Position numbers and translations under genes: made by a program. DNA of 64,000 bases from Janibacter limosus (lineage in GTDB: Bacteria > Actinomycetota > Actinomycetes > Actinomycetales > Dermatophilaceae), in assembly GCF_004295485.1 (NCBI RefSeq), contig NZ_CP036164.1:3481255-3545254 (forward strand), given 5' to 3'. This document shows, piece after piece, positions 1 to 9,300 of this stretch. The notes beneath the pieces were generated by a model. It had not been told where the DNA came from, did no database searches, and saw nothing but the letters and a program-made list of their open reading frames with translations. Within the stretch, counting starts at the first letter, position 1. Each line of letters opens with the position of its first letter.

Positions 1-19
1 CTTCGTCCGGGTGAAGAGG

Positions 20-115
20 TGGCGGAGGCGGACGGGAATCGAACCCGCCAGACCGAGATGCTCGGCCTCACCGGTGTTGAAGACCGGGGGGACCACCAGG
101 AACCCAGACGCCTCC
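20..115 (-). tRNA. selC: Selenocysteine tRNA (anticodon UCA)
   Basis: Read on the minus strand this is a 96-nt tRNA. It has a GGAGGCG acceptor arm pairing with CGCCTCC, an encoded CCA end at 20-22, an anticodon stem CCGGT/ACCGG around the loop CTTCAAC (anticodon TCA), a long variable arm (TGAGGCCGAGCATCTCGGTC) and a T-arm with GGTTCGATTCC. The UCA anticodon, the extra length and the long variable arm are hallmarks of tRNA-Sec. It decodes UGA as selenocysteine with SelB. The neighbours selD and a UGA-containing formate dehydrogenase gene fit this role. selA and selB, needed to charge and deliver it, are not in this window. Confidence 0.95.
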
Positions 116-154
116 GACTCCCACCTTATGGCAGGTGGCTCGAGTCACACGGGT

Positions 155-167
155 GGGTCCTATGGTG
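155..167 (+). promoter_or_regulatory. Leaderless promoter, -10 TATGGT at 161-166
   Basis: TATGGT fits the actinobacterial TAnnnT hexamer and lies 7 nt before the GTG at 174, as in leaderless transcripts. The 13-mer GGGTCCTATGGTG around it (155-167) recurs exactly at 1269-1281 in front of selD, so both genes may share a promoter type. No clear -35 is seen. Confidence 0.5.
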
Positions 168-173
168 TTGCTG

Positions 174-1241
174 GTGAGCACCGCACCCACCCCTCGCGCG
201 CCGCGGCCCCTCGACCGCTGGGTCCTCGGCGCGGCCCTCACAACATTGCTCTTCGTCGGCGGGCTGGTCTGGGCCAAGTGGTGGCCCTACACGCTCAAGA
301 TCGACGGGCTCGTCGACAGCCGGGCGTGGGACGGCGGCGCGCTCGTCGACGTCGCGAGGGACGCGCCGACGTGGTGGCAGGGCGCGTGGGAGTTCACCAT
401 CGCGTACAGCGACGCGGTGTGGAAGGCCCTGCTCGTCGGCCTGCTGATCGCCGCTGCCATCGACGCACTGCTGCCCCGCGAGTGGCTGCGCCGGGTCCTC
501 ACCCGTCGCAGCACCACCGCCGGTGCCGCGATCGCGGGCGCGGCATCGATGCCCAGCATGATGTGCACCTGCTGTGCCTCGCCGGTCGCGGTCTCCCTGC
601 GCCGCACCGGGGTTCCCCTCCCTTCGGTCGTCGCGTACTGGCTGGGCAACCCGGTGCTCAACCCGGCCGTCCTCGTCTTCCTCGCCCTCGTCGGACCGTG
701 GCAGTGGGCCGCCACCCGGCTCGTCGTCGGCATGGGCCTGGTGCTCGGGGCTGCGGCCCTCGCCGCCCGCCTGGCCCCGAGGCGTTGGGTGGACCCCACC
801 TCCGCGGACCTCGTCCCCGAGCCGAGCGAGGAGCAGGACGGGCCCTCGCTCCAGCGGTTCGTGCGCTCCCTCGCGCGCTTCACGATCACCCTCGTGCCCG
901 AGTACCTCGTCGTCGTCGCCCTCGTCGGCGCGGCTGCGCACGTCTTCACCTTCGACGCGGCCTGGGTGACGGGTGGAGGCATCGCGCTCGTCGCGGTCGC
1001 CGCCATCGTCGTCCTCCTCGTCATCCCGACGGGTGGTGAGATCCCGGTGCTGCTCACCCTCGCCGCGATCGGCGCCAGCCCGTGGGTGCTCGGGCTCGTC
1101 CTCATGGCACTGCCCGCGGTCAGCCTGCCCTCGCTGATCATGGTCGGCCGCTCGCTCACCTGGCGGGTCACCGCAGCCACGGCCGGTGTGGTGGCCGGGG
1201 CCGGGATCGTGGCCGGCGCCGTGCTCGCCGTCCTGCTCTGA
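174..1241 (+). CDS. ArsP/DUF318-type membrane permease
   Basis: A 355-residue polytopic membrane protein of the PF03773 permease type (ArsP-like). After a short cytoplasmic N-terminus it alternates hydrophobic helices with short loops. The family signature lies mid-protein: a Cys cluster C131-x-C133-C134, followed by an Arg-Arg and a GNPVLNPAVL helix. Relatives export organoarsenicals or other soft oxyanions, and the Cys cluster would suit a thiol-reactive substrate. It sits between the tRNA-Sec gene and selD, so a selenium substrate is an attractive inference but not shown. I chose the GTG at 174 because it is 7 nt after a TATGGT -10. ATG 162 and GTG 135 are in frame but lie within or before the promoter. 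Confidence 0.72.
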   Translation: MSTAPTPRAPRPLDRWVLGAALTTLLFVGGLVWAKWWPYTLKIDGLVDSRAWDGGALVDVARDAPTWWQGAWEFTIAYSDAVWKALLVGLLIAAAIDALLPREWLRRVLTRRSTTAGAAIAGAASMPSMMCTCCASPVAVSLRRTGVPLPSVVAYWLGNPVLNPAVLVFLALVGPWQWAATRLVVGMGLVLGAAALAARLAPRRWVDPTSADLVPEPSEEQDGPSLQRFVRSLARFTITLVPEYLVVVALVGAAAHVFTFDAAWVTGGGIALVAVAAIVVLLVIPTGGEIPVLLTLAAIGASPWVLGLVLMALPAVSLPSLIMVGRSLTWRVTAATAGVVAGAGIVAGAVLAVLL

Positions 1242-1268
1242 GACCGCGACTCCCCCCCGGTGTGACCT

Positions 1269-1281
1269 GGGTCCTATGGTG
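1269..1281 (+). promoter_or_regulatory. Leaderless promoter of selD, -10 TATGGT at 1275-1280
   Basis: TATGGT ends 6 nt before the selD ATG, with no room for a Shine-Dalgarno site. The surrounding 13-mer is identical to that before the upstream permease gene (155-167). Confidence 0.5.
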
Positions 1282-1286
1282 AGGTC

Positions 1287-2288
1287 ATGGAGCCGATCCG
1301 ACTGACCCAGTTCGCCCGCGGCGGGGGCTGCGCCTGCAAGATCCCGGCGGGTGAGCTCGAGCAGATCGTCGCCGGCCTGCACGTCGCGGCCCCGCCCGGC
1401 TCCGACGTCCTCGTCGGTCTCGACGACGGCGACGACGCGGCGGCGGTGCGCATCGAGGGCGGCCGCGCGGTGCTCTCGACCTCGGACTTCTTCACGCCCG
1501 TCGTCGACGATCCCTATGACTGGGGTCGGATCGCCGCGGCCAATGCGGTCTCCGACATCTACGCCATGGGTGGGGACCCGATCATGGCGATCAACCTCGT
1601 GGCCTGGCCGCGGGAGCTGCTGCCGACCGAGTTGCTGACCGAGGTGCTCCGTGGGGGTCTCGACGTCGCCACCGAGGCCGGTTTCCCCGTGCTCGGTGGC
1701 CACAGCATCGACGCCCCCGAGCCGATCTACGGCATGGCCGTTACCGGCACCGCCGACCCGGACCGGCTCATGCGCAACGACGCTGCACAAGCGGGCCTGG
1801 CGATCAGCCTGACCAAGCCGCTCGGCGTCGGCGTGCTCAACAACCGGCACAAGGCGACCGGGGAGCGCAGCGAAGAAGCCATCGCCTCGATGGTTGCCCT
1901 CAACCGCGATGCCGCCCATGCGGCACTGGCTGCAGGTGTCCGGGCCGCGACCGATGTCACCGGCTTCGGTCTGCTCGGCCACCTCTACAAGATGTGCCGG
2001 GCCTCTGGTGTCGCCGCTCGGATCGATGCCGCTGCGGTTCCGTACGTGACGGGTGCCCGCGAGGCTCTGGCTGCCGGGCACGTCCCGGGCGGGTCCAAGC
2101 GCAATCTCGACTGGGTCCGCCCGCACCTGTCCGCGGTTGGCATCACCGAGGACGAGCTCATCCTGCTCGCGGACGCGCAGACCTCTGGCGGGCTGCTCGT
2201 CGTCGGTGAGGTACCCGGTGCCCCGGTCGTCGGCGAGACCGTCGCTGCCGGTTCGCTGCCCGACGGCGCCCTGGTGCAGGTGGCGTGA
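1287..2288 (+). CDS. selD: Selenide, water dikinase
   Basis: SelD makes selenophosphate from selenide and ATP, the selenium donor for Sec-tRNA synthesis (via SelA). The 333-residue protein begins IRLTQFARGGGCACK: C15 matches the catalytic Cys17 of E. coli SelD and K18 its Lys20, so this enzyme uses Cys rather than Sec. Glycine-rich AIR-synthase-like segments follow, including DVVGFG-like ATDVTGFGLLGH and a C-terminal TSGGLLV. Length is normal for the family. The start ATG lies 6 nt after a TATGGT promoter. Its stop overlaps the rhodanese start (GTGA), so the two are translationally coupled. With tRNA-Sec and the Sec-containing formate dehydrogenase next door, the role is secure. Confidence 0.96.
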   Translation: MEPIRLTQFARGGGCACKIPAGELEQIVAGLHVAAPPGSDVLVGLDDGDDAAAVRIEGGRAVLSTSDFFTPVVDDPYDWGRIAAANAVSDIYAMGGDPIMAINLVAWPRELLPTELLTEVLRGGLDVATEAGFPVLGGHSIDAPEPIYGMAVTGTADPDRLMRNDAAQAGLAISLTKPLGVGVLNNRHKATGERSEEAIASMVALNRDAAHAALAAGVRAATDVTGFGLLGHLYKMCRASGVAARIDAAAVPYVTGAREALAAGHVPGGSKRNLDWVRPHLSAVGITEDELILLADAQTSGGLLVVGEVPGAPVVGETVAAGSLPDGALVQVA

Positions 2289-2677
2289 ACGAGATCGGCC
2301 GGCTCCTTGAGTCGGCCCGTGCCGGCCTGACCCGCCTCACCCCCGAGCAAGCACACGATGCGGCGAAGGGGGGAGCCCTCCTCATCGACACCCGGACCGC
2401 TGCCCAACGGGCCCGGCAGGGCGAGTTGCCCGGTGCCTTGGTCATCGATCGGACCGTCCTCGAGTGGCGACTGGACCCCACGAGCCCGCACCGCATCCCC
2501 GAGGCGGCCGCCGGCGTGCCGGTCATCGTGCTGTGCCGTCAGGGCTACAGCTCGAGCCTGGCGGCGGCCTCCCTTCGCTCACTGGGAGTGGATGCGACCG
2601 ATGTCATCGATGGGGTCGAAGGGTGGATCGCCGCCGGCCTCGCGCTCCACGCCGGCCCCGCGGACATCCGGGAGTGA
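2285..2677 (+). CDS. Single-domain rhodanese
   Basis: A 130-residue protein with one rhodanese domain. It shows the LLIDTRTAAQRARQGELPGA entry motif (residues 32-51) and the active-site loop C84-R-Q-G-Y-S-S, whose Cys carries a persulfide in sulfurtransferases. The start GTG overlaps the selD stop by 4 nt, so both are made together. Some rhodaneses can hold selenium as a perselenide and feed SelD, so a selenium-delivery role is a reasonable inference from position only. It is not SelU (tRNA 2-selenouridine synthase), because it lacks the C-terminal P-loop domain of that roughly 360-residue enzyme. Confidence 0.85.
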   Translation: MNEIGRLLESARAGLTRLTPEQAHDAAKGGALLIDTRTAAQRARQGELPGALVIDRTVLEWRLDPTSPHRIPEAAAGVPVIVLCRQGYSSSLAAASLRSLGVDATDVIDGVEGWIAAGLALHAGPADIRE

Positions 2678-2747
2678 GCCCGGCGTCGTTGACGGCACCC
2701 GGCTGACCCGAGAAGGGGGTCCGGGCGCGCACAACGACGCCGGGCTC
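2676..2747. terminator. Inverted repeat in the convergent gap
   Basis: GAGCCCGGCGTCGTTG at 2676-2691 pairs perfectly with its reverse complement at 2732-2747. The 40-nt spacer itself can fold (CCCGG/CCGGG). It lies between the rhodanese stop, which it overlaps, and the opposing transporter stop. It is probably a bidirectional terminator, although the loop is large and no T-run follows. Confidence 0.55.
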
Positions 2748-2761
2748 GGGCTGCCGAGTGG

Positions 2762-4048
2762 CTACGCGTGCTTCGGCGGCTTGGCGATGAACGGGATCAC
2801 CAGACCGGCGAGGGCGATGATGCCCATGACGGTGAAGGCCATCGTGTATGCCTGGTCCTCGCCGATGAGCCACGAGATGAGCAGCGGGCCGATGATCCCG
2901 CCGATGGACCAGCCGATGAGCATCAGGCCGTAGATGCCACCGGAGTTCTTCACTCCGAAGAAGTCGCCAGCAGTGGCCGGCAGGGTGCCGAAGGCGCCGC
3001 CGTAGCAGGTGTAGACGATGGCGCACAGCACGTAGAAGGCGGCGGCATTGCCGATGTGCGGGATCGCGAGCAGGGCCAGACCCTGCAGCCCGAGGATGCC
3101 CATGAAGGCCGGCATGCGGCCGATCTTGTCGGAGACCGCCGCCCAGAGGATGCGACCACCGCCGTTGAAGAGGCCCATGACGCCGACGAGGGTCGCGGCC
3201 GCGGCGGCGCTCATGCCCGCCACGTCCGTGGCGGTCCCGGCGGCGACAGAGATCAGTGAGATGCCGGCGGTCACGGAGATCGTCAGGATGAGCGTGAGCA
3301 TGTACCACTGCGGGGTGCTCAGCGCCTCCTGCTGGGTGAAGTCACGGGCGGCCTTCTTGGCCTGCTCCTGCTTCTTGGTGTCGTGCTTCGCCTCTGCCGC
3401 GGCCACGCCGGGCGCGACATAGCCGGCCGGCGGGTTCTTGAAGACCGAGGCGCCGATGAGGCCGAAGACCAGGTAGGCGACGCCCAACCAGAGGAAGGCC
3501 TTGGTCGGGTGGACGTCATAGCCAGCCATCCCGTCGATCATCCGCTGGGCGAGCGGGGAGGTGATGACGGCACCGAAGCCGAAGCCACCGACAGCGATGC
3601 CGGTGATCAGGCCGCGCTTGTCGGGGAACCACTTCTGCAACATGGCGATCGGCACGATGTAGGCCAGGCCGAGACCGAAGCCGCCGAGCACGCCGTAGCC
3701 GAGGATGAGCAGCCACAGGTCGGAGGCCTCCCGGGTGAGGCTGGCCAGCATGATGCCGATCGAGTAGATGACGACACCGGCCAGGGCGACGAGCCGTGGT
3801 CCGCGCTTGTCCTGGATGCGCCCACCGAGGAAGGTCCCCAGGAAGAGCATGCCGATGGCCACCTCGAAGGGGATGGTGGCCTGGACCTTGGACAGCTCGA
3901 TCGCCGACGCGTCACCCTGGATCGCCTTGCTGAAGGTGCTCCATGCGTAGACGGCCCCGATCGTCAGCTGGACGAGGACACCACCAGCGAGGATGAGCCA
4001 CCGGTTGCCGGTGGCGGCCGAAGCGGAGCTCGTGGTTGCCGTGCTCAT
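2762..4048 (-). CDS. MFS transporter, oxalate/formate antiporter family
   Basis: A 428-residue, 12-helix major facilitator. The N-terminus LILAGGVLVQLTIGAVYAWS and the segment FLGGRIQDKRGPR (loop 2-3) are typical of the OxlT-type family. A charged stretch rich in Lys, Glu and Ala around residues 215-240 forms the central loop between the two six-helix halves. The start has a GGAGG site 7 nt upstream. It is the last gene after the formate dehydrogenase subunits, only 36 nt downstream, so it is probably in the same operon and moves formate or a related carboxylate. The substrate itself cannot be read from sequence. Confidence 0.8.
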   Translation of the reverse strand: MSTATTSSASAATGNRWLILAGGVLVQLTIGAVYAWSTFSKAIQGDASAIELSKVQATIPFEVAIGMLFLGTFLGGRIQDKRGPRLVALAGVVIYSIGIMLASLTREASDLWLLILGYGVLGGFGLGLAYIVPIAMLQKWFPDKRGLITGIAVGGFGFGAVITSPLAQRMIDGMAGYDVHPTKAFLWLGVAYLVFGLIGASVFKNPPAGYVAPGVAAAEAKHDTKKQEQAKKAARDFTQQEALSTPQWYMLTLILTISVTAGISLISVAAGTATDVAGMSAAAAATLVGVMGLFNGGGRILWAAVSDKIGRMPAFMGILGLQGLALLAIPHIGNAAAFYVLCAIVYTCYGGAFGTLPATAGDFFGVKNSGGIYGLMLIGWSIGGIIGPLLISWLIGEDQAYTMAFTVMGIIALAGLVIPFIAKPPKHA

Positions 4049-4084
4049 GGAGACCTCCTGGTACGAAGGGGCACGGCCCGCTGG

Positions 4085-5212
4085 TCAGCGGACCGTGACG
4101 ATGCTGTCGTCGATGGAGCCCTGCTGTCGTCTCTTGTCGAGCCGGTCCTTCTGGACACGGACGGTGTACTTGGGGTCCTTGGCCGACTCGATACCCGCCT
4201 CGACGATCCCCATGCGGGTCAGGGCCGAAGCGGCCGCCAGGGCCGTGCCCGAGGCGATCGCGGCGACGCGACTGCGCCCCGCGAGCAGGGTGCCCAGGCC
4301 GCCGGCGATGGCCAGCCCCTTGGCCATGCGCAGCTTGCCCGCGCCCTGCCCGGTGGTGACCGGCTCGTCGATGCCCAGGTCGGTCAGGTGCTCCTCGAGC
4401 TGGTGCATGGCGGCCAGCTCGGTGGCGACACCCGCCAAAGCCAGCCGACGCACCGGACCGGCAAGAGCAGCGGGGGTCAGGACCATCTGCACGCCAGCGG
4501 AGGCCAGGGCCGCAGAGCCGACGAAGACGAAGGGGAGCTGGCGCCGGCTCTCATGCCACACCGGGTGGGCGGTGTCGGCGAGCAGGACAGCGGTGTATGC
4601 CGCGAGCGGCGCGCCGAAGGCGGCCTGACCGATGGTCGACGGAGTGTCGAGTGCGTCCGTGACCCGGGTGAGGGCCGTGACCGGTCCCCGCGCGGGCAGG
4701 AGTCGCAGCACCTCGGCGCCCGTGGTGACTGATGCACAGCCGGCGTACGCGGTGAGGATCCAGGTGCCGACCGACATGGGGGAGGTGAGCTTGACGGTGC
4801 GCATCATGTTGAGGAAGCGCTCGGGTCGACCGAGGTCGGCCACGAGGGCTGCGCCGCTGAGCGCGACGGTGGTCATCGCCGTCAGTCGTGCATTGCGTTG
4901 CAGGACAGCATTGCCCGTGGCCGCAGCTCCCGCCTGGATGATGCCGGACGTCCCCGCGATGCCCCCGACGAAGAGGTACGCGGAGATCTTGTGGTCCCAC
5001 GGCACCGGCTTGACGATCGCCTGGCCGTAATAGCTGGAGAACTCGGCGTCCGGAACCGCGGGCGCCTCCCGACGACCGCCGCCGTCACGGCTGAGCCAGC
5101 TGCGCTGGGCCCCCTTGGCCAGATCGCCGGCCCGGCGGATCCCGGAGTCACGGCGGCGCTTGCGCCGACCCTCCTCGGGCGGGCGGTAGCTGTCGAAGGG
5201 AGAGGTCGTCAC
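4085..5212 (-). CDS. NrfD-type membrane subunit of formate dehydrogenase
   Basis: A 375-residue protein. An Arg-rich cytoplasmic N-terminus of about 50 residues is followed by about eight hydrophobic helices. The segment VPWDHKISAYLFVGGIAGTS near residue 70 is the NrfD/PsrC family signature, as is the conserved ADLGRPERF. It should anchor the catalytic subunits in the membrane and pass electrons to menaquinone. It replaces the b-type cytochrome gamma subunit of E. coli Fdh-N: no haem-binding histidine pattern is evident. The GTG start at 5212 overlaps the fdhB stop by 4 nt (GTGA). An upstream in-frame ATG (5569) would run deep into fdhB and is rejected. Confidence 0.85.
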   Translation of the reverse strand: MTTSPFDSYRPPEEGRRKRRRDSGIRRAGDLAKGAQRSWLSRDGGGRREAPAVPDAEFSSYYGQAIVKPVPWDHKISAYLFVGGIAGTSGIIQAGAAATGNAVLQRNARLTAMTTVALSGAALVADLGRPERFLNMMRTVKLTSPMSVGTWILTAYAGCASVTTGAEVLRLLPARGPVTALTRVTDALDTPSTIGQAAFGAPLAAYTAVLLADTAHPVWHESRRQLPFVFVGSAALASAGVQMVLTPAALAGPVRRLALAGVATELAAMHQLEEHLTDLGIDEPVTTGQGAGKLRMAKGLAIAGGLGTLLAGRSRVAAIASGTALAAASALTRMGIVEAGIESAKDPKYTVRVQKDRLDKRRQQGSIDDSIVTVR

Positions 5213-6321
5213 GGCTTGCTCCCGATGAAGGAGACGGCCACGGCTCCGAGCAGGCCGATCCCGGCGAGGCCCGCAGCGCGGAACATCTCGGGCAGCTTGG
5301 CGGTGGGGACGATCGGGTCCGGCGGCAGGCCGTAGACCTCGGGCTCGTCGAGCAGGAGGAAGACCGACCCGGTGCCGCCCACGCCGTCGTCCTCGTTGGC
5401 GCCGTACAGCCGGGCCTCGGTGAAACCCTGCTCGTGCAGCTGGACCACGCGCTCGCGGGCCGTGGTCACCATGTCCTCGTGGGCCCCGAACTTGATCGAG
5501 GTCGTGGGGCAGGTCTGGGCGCAGGCGGGTGTCTGGTTGTGCTCGAGCCGGTCGTAGCAGAGCGTGCACTTCTGGGCGACACCGACATTGGGCACGTGGC
5601 TGTCGGCGGTGACCGAGACGCTCTTGTCAGTGCGACGCTCGATGACGCCGAAGGGGCAGGCGCCGACGCAGTACCCGCAGCCGTTGCAGATGTCGTCCTG
5701 CACGACGACGGTGCCGTGCTCGCTGCGGAAGAGCGAGCCCGTGGGACACACGTCCAGGCAGCCGGCGTGGGTGCAGTGCTTGCAGACGTCGGAGGACATC
5801 AACCAACGAAACTCCGGCACCGCCCCGACGATCGGCACGCCGTCGACGGTGAGGCCGTAGTCGCCCGTACCGCCGGCCTCGACCGTGGCCTTTTCGTTGA
5901 GCATGTCCGTGAGCGCAGGCCCGTGCCCCTCGATCGGCGCGGGGAGCGTGCCGTACCCGGCGGGGGAGGCGATCGACGGCTCGGGCGTGGCTGCTGGTGC
6001 ACCCATGCTGGGCATCCCGAGGTCCACGAGCGCCTGGCCCGACTCGCGGGCGGCAGTGATGCGGTCCTGGGTCTGCTCGACGAAGGCGACGTGCCGCCAG
6101 GTGCTCGCCCCCAGGTCGCCGGTGTTGTCGTAGGAGTTGCCGGTGATCGCCAGCCCGTCGAGCGGGATGCCGTTCCACTCCTTGCAGGCGACCTCGCAGG
6201 CCTTGCAGCCGATGCAGATGGAGGTGTCGGTGAAGAAGCCCTTGCGGCTGGGAGCGTCCTGCCAACCGGCGTCCTGTGCCGGGTCAGTGGGCCCGGCGAG
6301 CTGTCGGGAGAGGTACCCCAT
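5209..6321 (-). CDS. fdhB: Formate dehydrogenase iron-sulfur (beta) subunit
   Basis: A 370-residue ferredoxin-type subunit that carries electrons from the FdhA active site to the membrane subunit. Four Cys clusters are visible: CIGCKACEVAC, CKHCTHAGCLDVCP, CNGCGYCVGACP and CTLCYDRLE with CAQTCP, enough for four [4Fe-4S] centres. A C-terminal hydrophobic segment (AGLAGIGLLGAVAVSFIG) resembles the single anchor helix of FdnH. The ATG at 6321 overlaps the fdhA stop by one base (TGATG). A roughly 65-residue region between the first and second clusters, rich in Pro, Ala and Gly, appears longer than in E. coli. No Tat or Sec signal is seen, so the complex may face the cytoplasm. Confidence 0.93.
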   Translation of the reverse strand: MGYLSRQLAGPTDPAQDAGWQDAPSRKGFFTDTSICIGCKACEVACKEWNGIPLDGLAITGNSYDNTGDLGASTWRHVAFVEQTQDRITAARESGQALVDLGMPSMGAPAATPEPSIASPAGYGTLPAPIEGHGPALTDMLNEKATVEAGGTGDYGLTVDGVPIVGAVPEFRWLMSSDVCKHCTHAGCLDVCPTGSLFRSEHGTVVVQDDICNGCGYCVGACPFGVIERRTDKSVSVTADSHVPNVGVAQKCTLCYDRLEHNQTPACAQTCPTTSIKFGAHEDMVTTARERVVQLHEQGFTEARLYGANEDDGVGGTGSVFLLLDEPEVYGLPPDPIVPTAKLPEMFRAAGLAGIGLLGAVAVSFIGSKP

Positions 6322-9300
6322 CAGCGATCTCCTCCTTGGTCGTCGCGGTGCTGGTTGCCCGTCTCGACCGTGGTGCCGGAGCGCGACTGGTACTCCGCGA
6401 CGAGACGCAGCAGCTCCTCGCCACGGGGCCGTCGGCCGGGCTGGATGTCGCAGGACCCGACCTTCGACTCCTGGATCTGGACATTGGGGTCGAGGGCGAT
6501 GCCGAGCAGGTCGTTGGCGCCGTCGCCCTCGACGACGGCATCGCGCCCGACGCCCCAGTGGTAGGGCAGACCGATCTGGTGGACGGTGTGGCCCATGATC
6601 GTCAGCGGCGTCATGCGCTCGGTGACCAGGACGCGTGCCTCGATGGCGCTGCGCGCCGAGACGATCGTCGCCCACTCGCCGTTGACCAGCCCTTGTTGCT
6701 CGGCGAGCTCGGGGGAGACCTCGCAGAACATCTCCGGCTGCAGTTCCGACAGGTACGGCAGCCAGCGGCTCATCCCCCCGGCGGTGTGGTGCTCGGTGAG
6801 GCGGTAGGTCGTGAAGACGAAGGGGTAGACACCCGATCCCGGCTCGTCACCGGACGGACTCCACAGGTTGTCCTTGCGCGGGTAGACCAGCCGGCCCGGG
6901 TTGCGCTGCTGCGAGTACAGCGGGTTGGTGACCGGCGACTCCTGCGCCTCGTAGTGGCTGGGCATCGGGCCATCGACCATGCCCTTGGGTGCGAAGAGCC
7001 ACCCCTTGCCGTCCGCTTGCATGATGAAGGGGTCGTCACCGGCGATCGCTGCCGGTCCACCGATGTCCGGGTCGGGTCGGAAGGACGGGTCGCGGTCGAT
7101 GGGGAAGTCCGGGACATCCTTGCCGACCCACTTCTTGGCGTCGGCGTCCCACCAGACGTACTTCTTCCGCTCGCTCCACGGCCGGCCTTCGGGATCGGCG
7201 GAGGCGCGGTTGTAGAGGATCCGGCGGTTCATCGGCCAGGCCCAGCCCCAGTCGAGCGCGGTCTCGTCCTGCTCCTGGCCGGGGACGCGGTTGGCCGACT
7301 TGTTGACCCCACCGGCGAAGACGCCGGTGTAGATCCAGCAGCCGCCGGAGGTCGAGCCGTCGGGCCTCATGTCGGCGAACTTGTCGAGCAGCTGCCCGGC
7401 CTTGTCGCCGCTCAGGTGGAAGCCGTTGATCTCCTTCAGGACCGCCTCGGCGTCGGTCTCGCCGTGCTCGTCCTTGGGGTAGTCCCAGGTCATGTCGAGC
7501 AGCGGACGATCGCGCTCGTCGGTCGAGCCCTTCAGACGTGCGCGGATCCGCACGCCGAGCTCGTGGAAGAACTCCAGCTCGCTCTGCGCATCGCCGGGGG
7601 GCAGCACCGCCTGGTGGTGCCACTGGAGCATCCGCTGGGTCTGGGTGAAGGTGCCCGATTTTTCCACGTGGTTGGCGGCGGGGAAGAAGAAGACCTCGGT
7701 GTCGATGTCCTCCGTCTTGAGCTCGCCGCTGGCGATCTCGGGGGAGTCCTTCCAGAAGGTCGCCGACTCGATGAGCTGGAAGTCGCGGACGACCACCCAC
7801 TTCAGGTGCGTCATCGCCAGCCGCTGCATCTTGCCGTGGGCCGAGCCGACCGCTGGGTTTTGCCCGAGGATGAAGTACCCCTCGACCTCGTCGTCCATCA
7901 TCGACATGACGGTCTGGTAGGTCCCGTGGGCACCCGTCAGACGGGGCAGGTAGTCGAAGCAGAAGTCGTTGTCCGGTGTGGCGGCGTCACCGAACCACGC
8001 CTTGAGCAAGCTGGCGGTGTAGGAGGGCGCCTCGGTCCAGAAGCCCTTCTGCAGCGGAGAGCTGATGCTGGATAGGTAGTCCTCGTAGGTGTCGTGCAGA
8101 CCGACGGTCGGCATCGGCAGGTACCCCGGCAGGATGTTGAAGAGCGTCGGGATGTCGGTGCAGCCCTGGATGCTCGCGTGCCCGCGCAGCGCCATGATCC
8201 CGCCACCGGGCCGACCCATGTTGCCCATGAGCAGCTGGAGGATCGCTGCGGTGCGGATGAACTGCGCGCCCAGGCTGTGCTGGGTCCAGCCCAGCGCATA
8301 GGCGAAGCAGGTGGTGCGCTCGCGACCGGAGTTCGCCGTCAGGGCGTCGGCGATCTCGTGGAACTGCGACTGGGGGATGCCGCAGAGGTCCTCGACCATC
8401 TGCGGCGTGTAGCGGGCGTAGTGACGCTTGAGGACCTGGAAGACCGAGCGCGGGTGCTGCAGGGTCTCGTCACGGATGACCCGGGCGTGCTCGAGGGCCG
8501 GCCCTGAGCCGCCGTGCTGGTCGCCCGCGGCGCGAGCGCTCTTGCTGGAGCCGTGCTCGTGGCCACCGGTGGGGCCACCGACGTCATCGCCGGCGCCATC
8601 GCCCCCTTCGCCGCTCCCTTCGCCGCTCCCTTCGCCATCGTCACGCTCGTCGTAGGCCCACGAGGACATGTCGTAGGTACCGGTCTCGGGGTCGTAGCCG
8701 GAGAAGACGCCGTCGAGGTCCTCGGTGTCGACGAAGTCCTCGCTGACCAGCGTGGCCGCGTTGGTGTAGGCGACGACGTAGTCGTGGAAGTAGAGGTCCT
8801 TGGCCAGGACGTGGTTGATCAGCGCGCCGAGCAGGACGACATCGGTACCGGCCCGGATCGCGGCGTGCGTGTCAGCGATCGCGGAGGTGCGGGTGAAGCG
8901 GGGGTCGATGTGGATCACCCGGGCGCCGCGGGCCTTGGCCTCGGCCACCCACTGGAAGCCCACGGGATGGCACTCGGCCATGTTGGAGCCCTGGATGATG
9001 ATGCAGTCTGCGTTGGCCATGTCCTGCAGAGACTGGGTGGCGCCGCCGCGCCCGAAGGAGGATCCCAGACTGGGAACCGTGGCGGAGTGTCAAATACGCG
9101 CCTGGTTCTCGATCTGTATCGCGCCAGAAGCCGTGTACAGCTTCTTCATCAGGTAGTTCTCTTCGTTGTCGAGGGTCGCGCCCCCGAGCGAAGCGATCCC
9201 CATCGTGCGCCGCAGGCGACGACCCTTGTCGTCGACCTCTTGCCACTTGTTGGCGCGGGCCTCCAGGTACCGGTCGGCGACCATGTCGAGCGCGGCGTCG

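Noticed and set aside
126..2126. A 666-codon minus-strand open frame opposite the permease and selD
   Set aside because: It is antisense to two well-supported genes and its translation is low-complexity Arg/Asp/Gly-rich text typical of shadow frames in high-GC DNA.
2285..2677. Rhodanese as tRNA 2-selenouridine synthase (SelU)
   Set aside because: At 130 residues it has only the rhodanese domain and no P-loop domain.
6276..8075. A 599-codon plus-strand open frame opposite fdhA
   Set aside because: It is the mirror of FDH codons, with no domain and skewed composition.
9090..9092. Reading the fdhA TGA as a nonsense mutation
   Set aside because: The conserved active-site context, the SECIS hairpin, tRNA-Sec and selD all support selenocysteine insertion.
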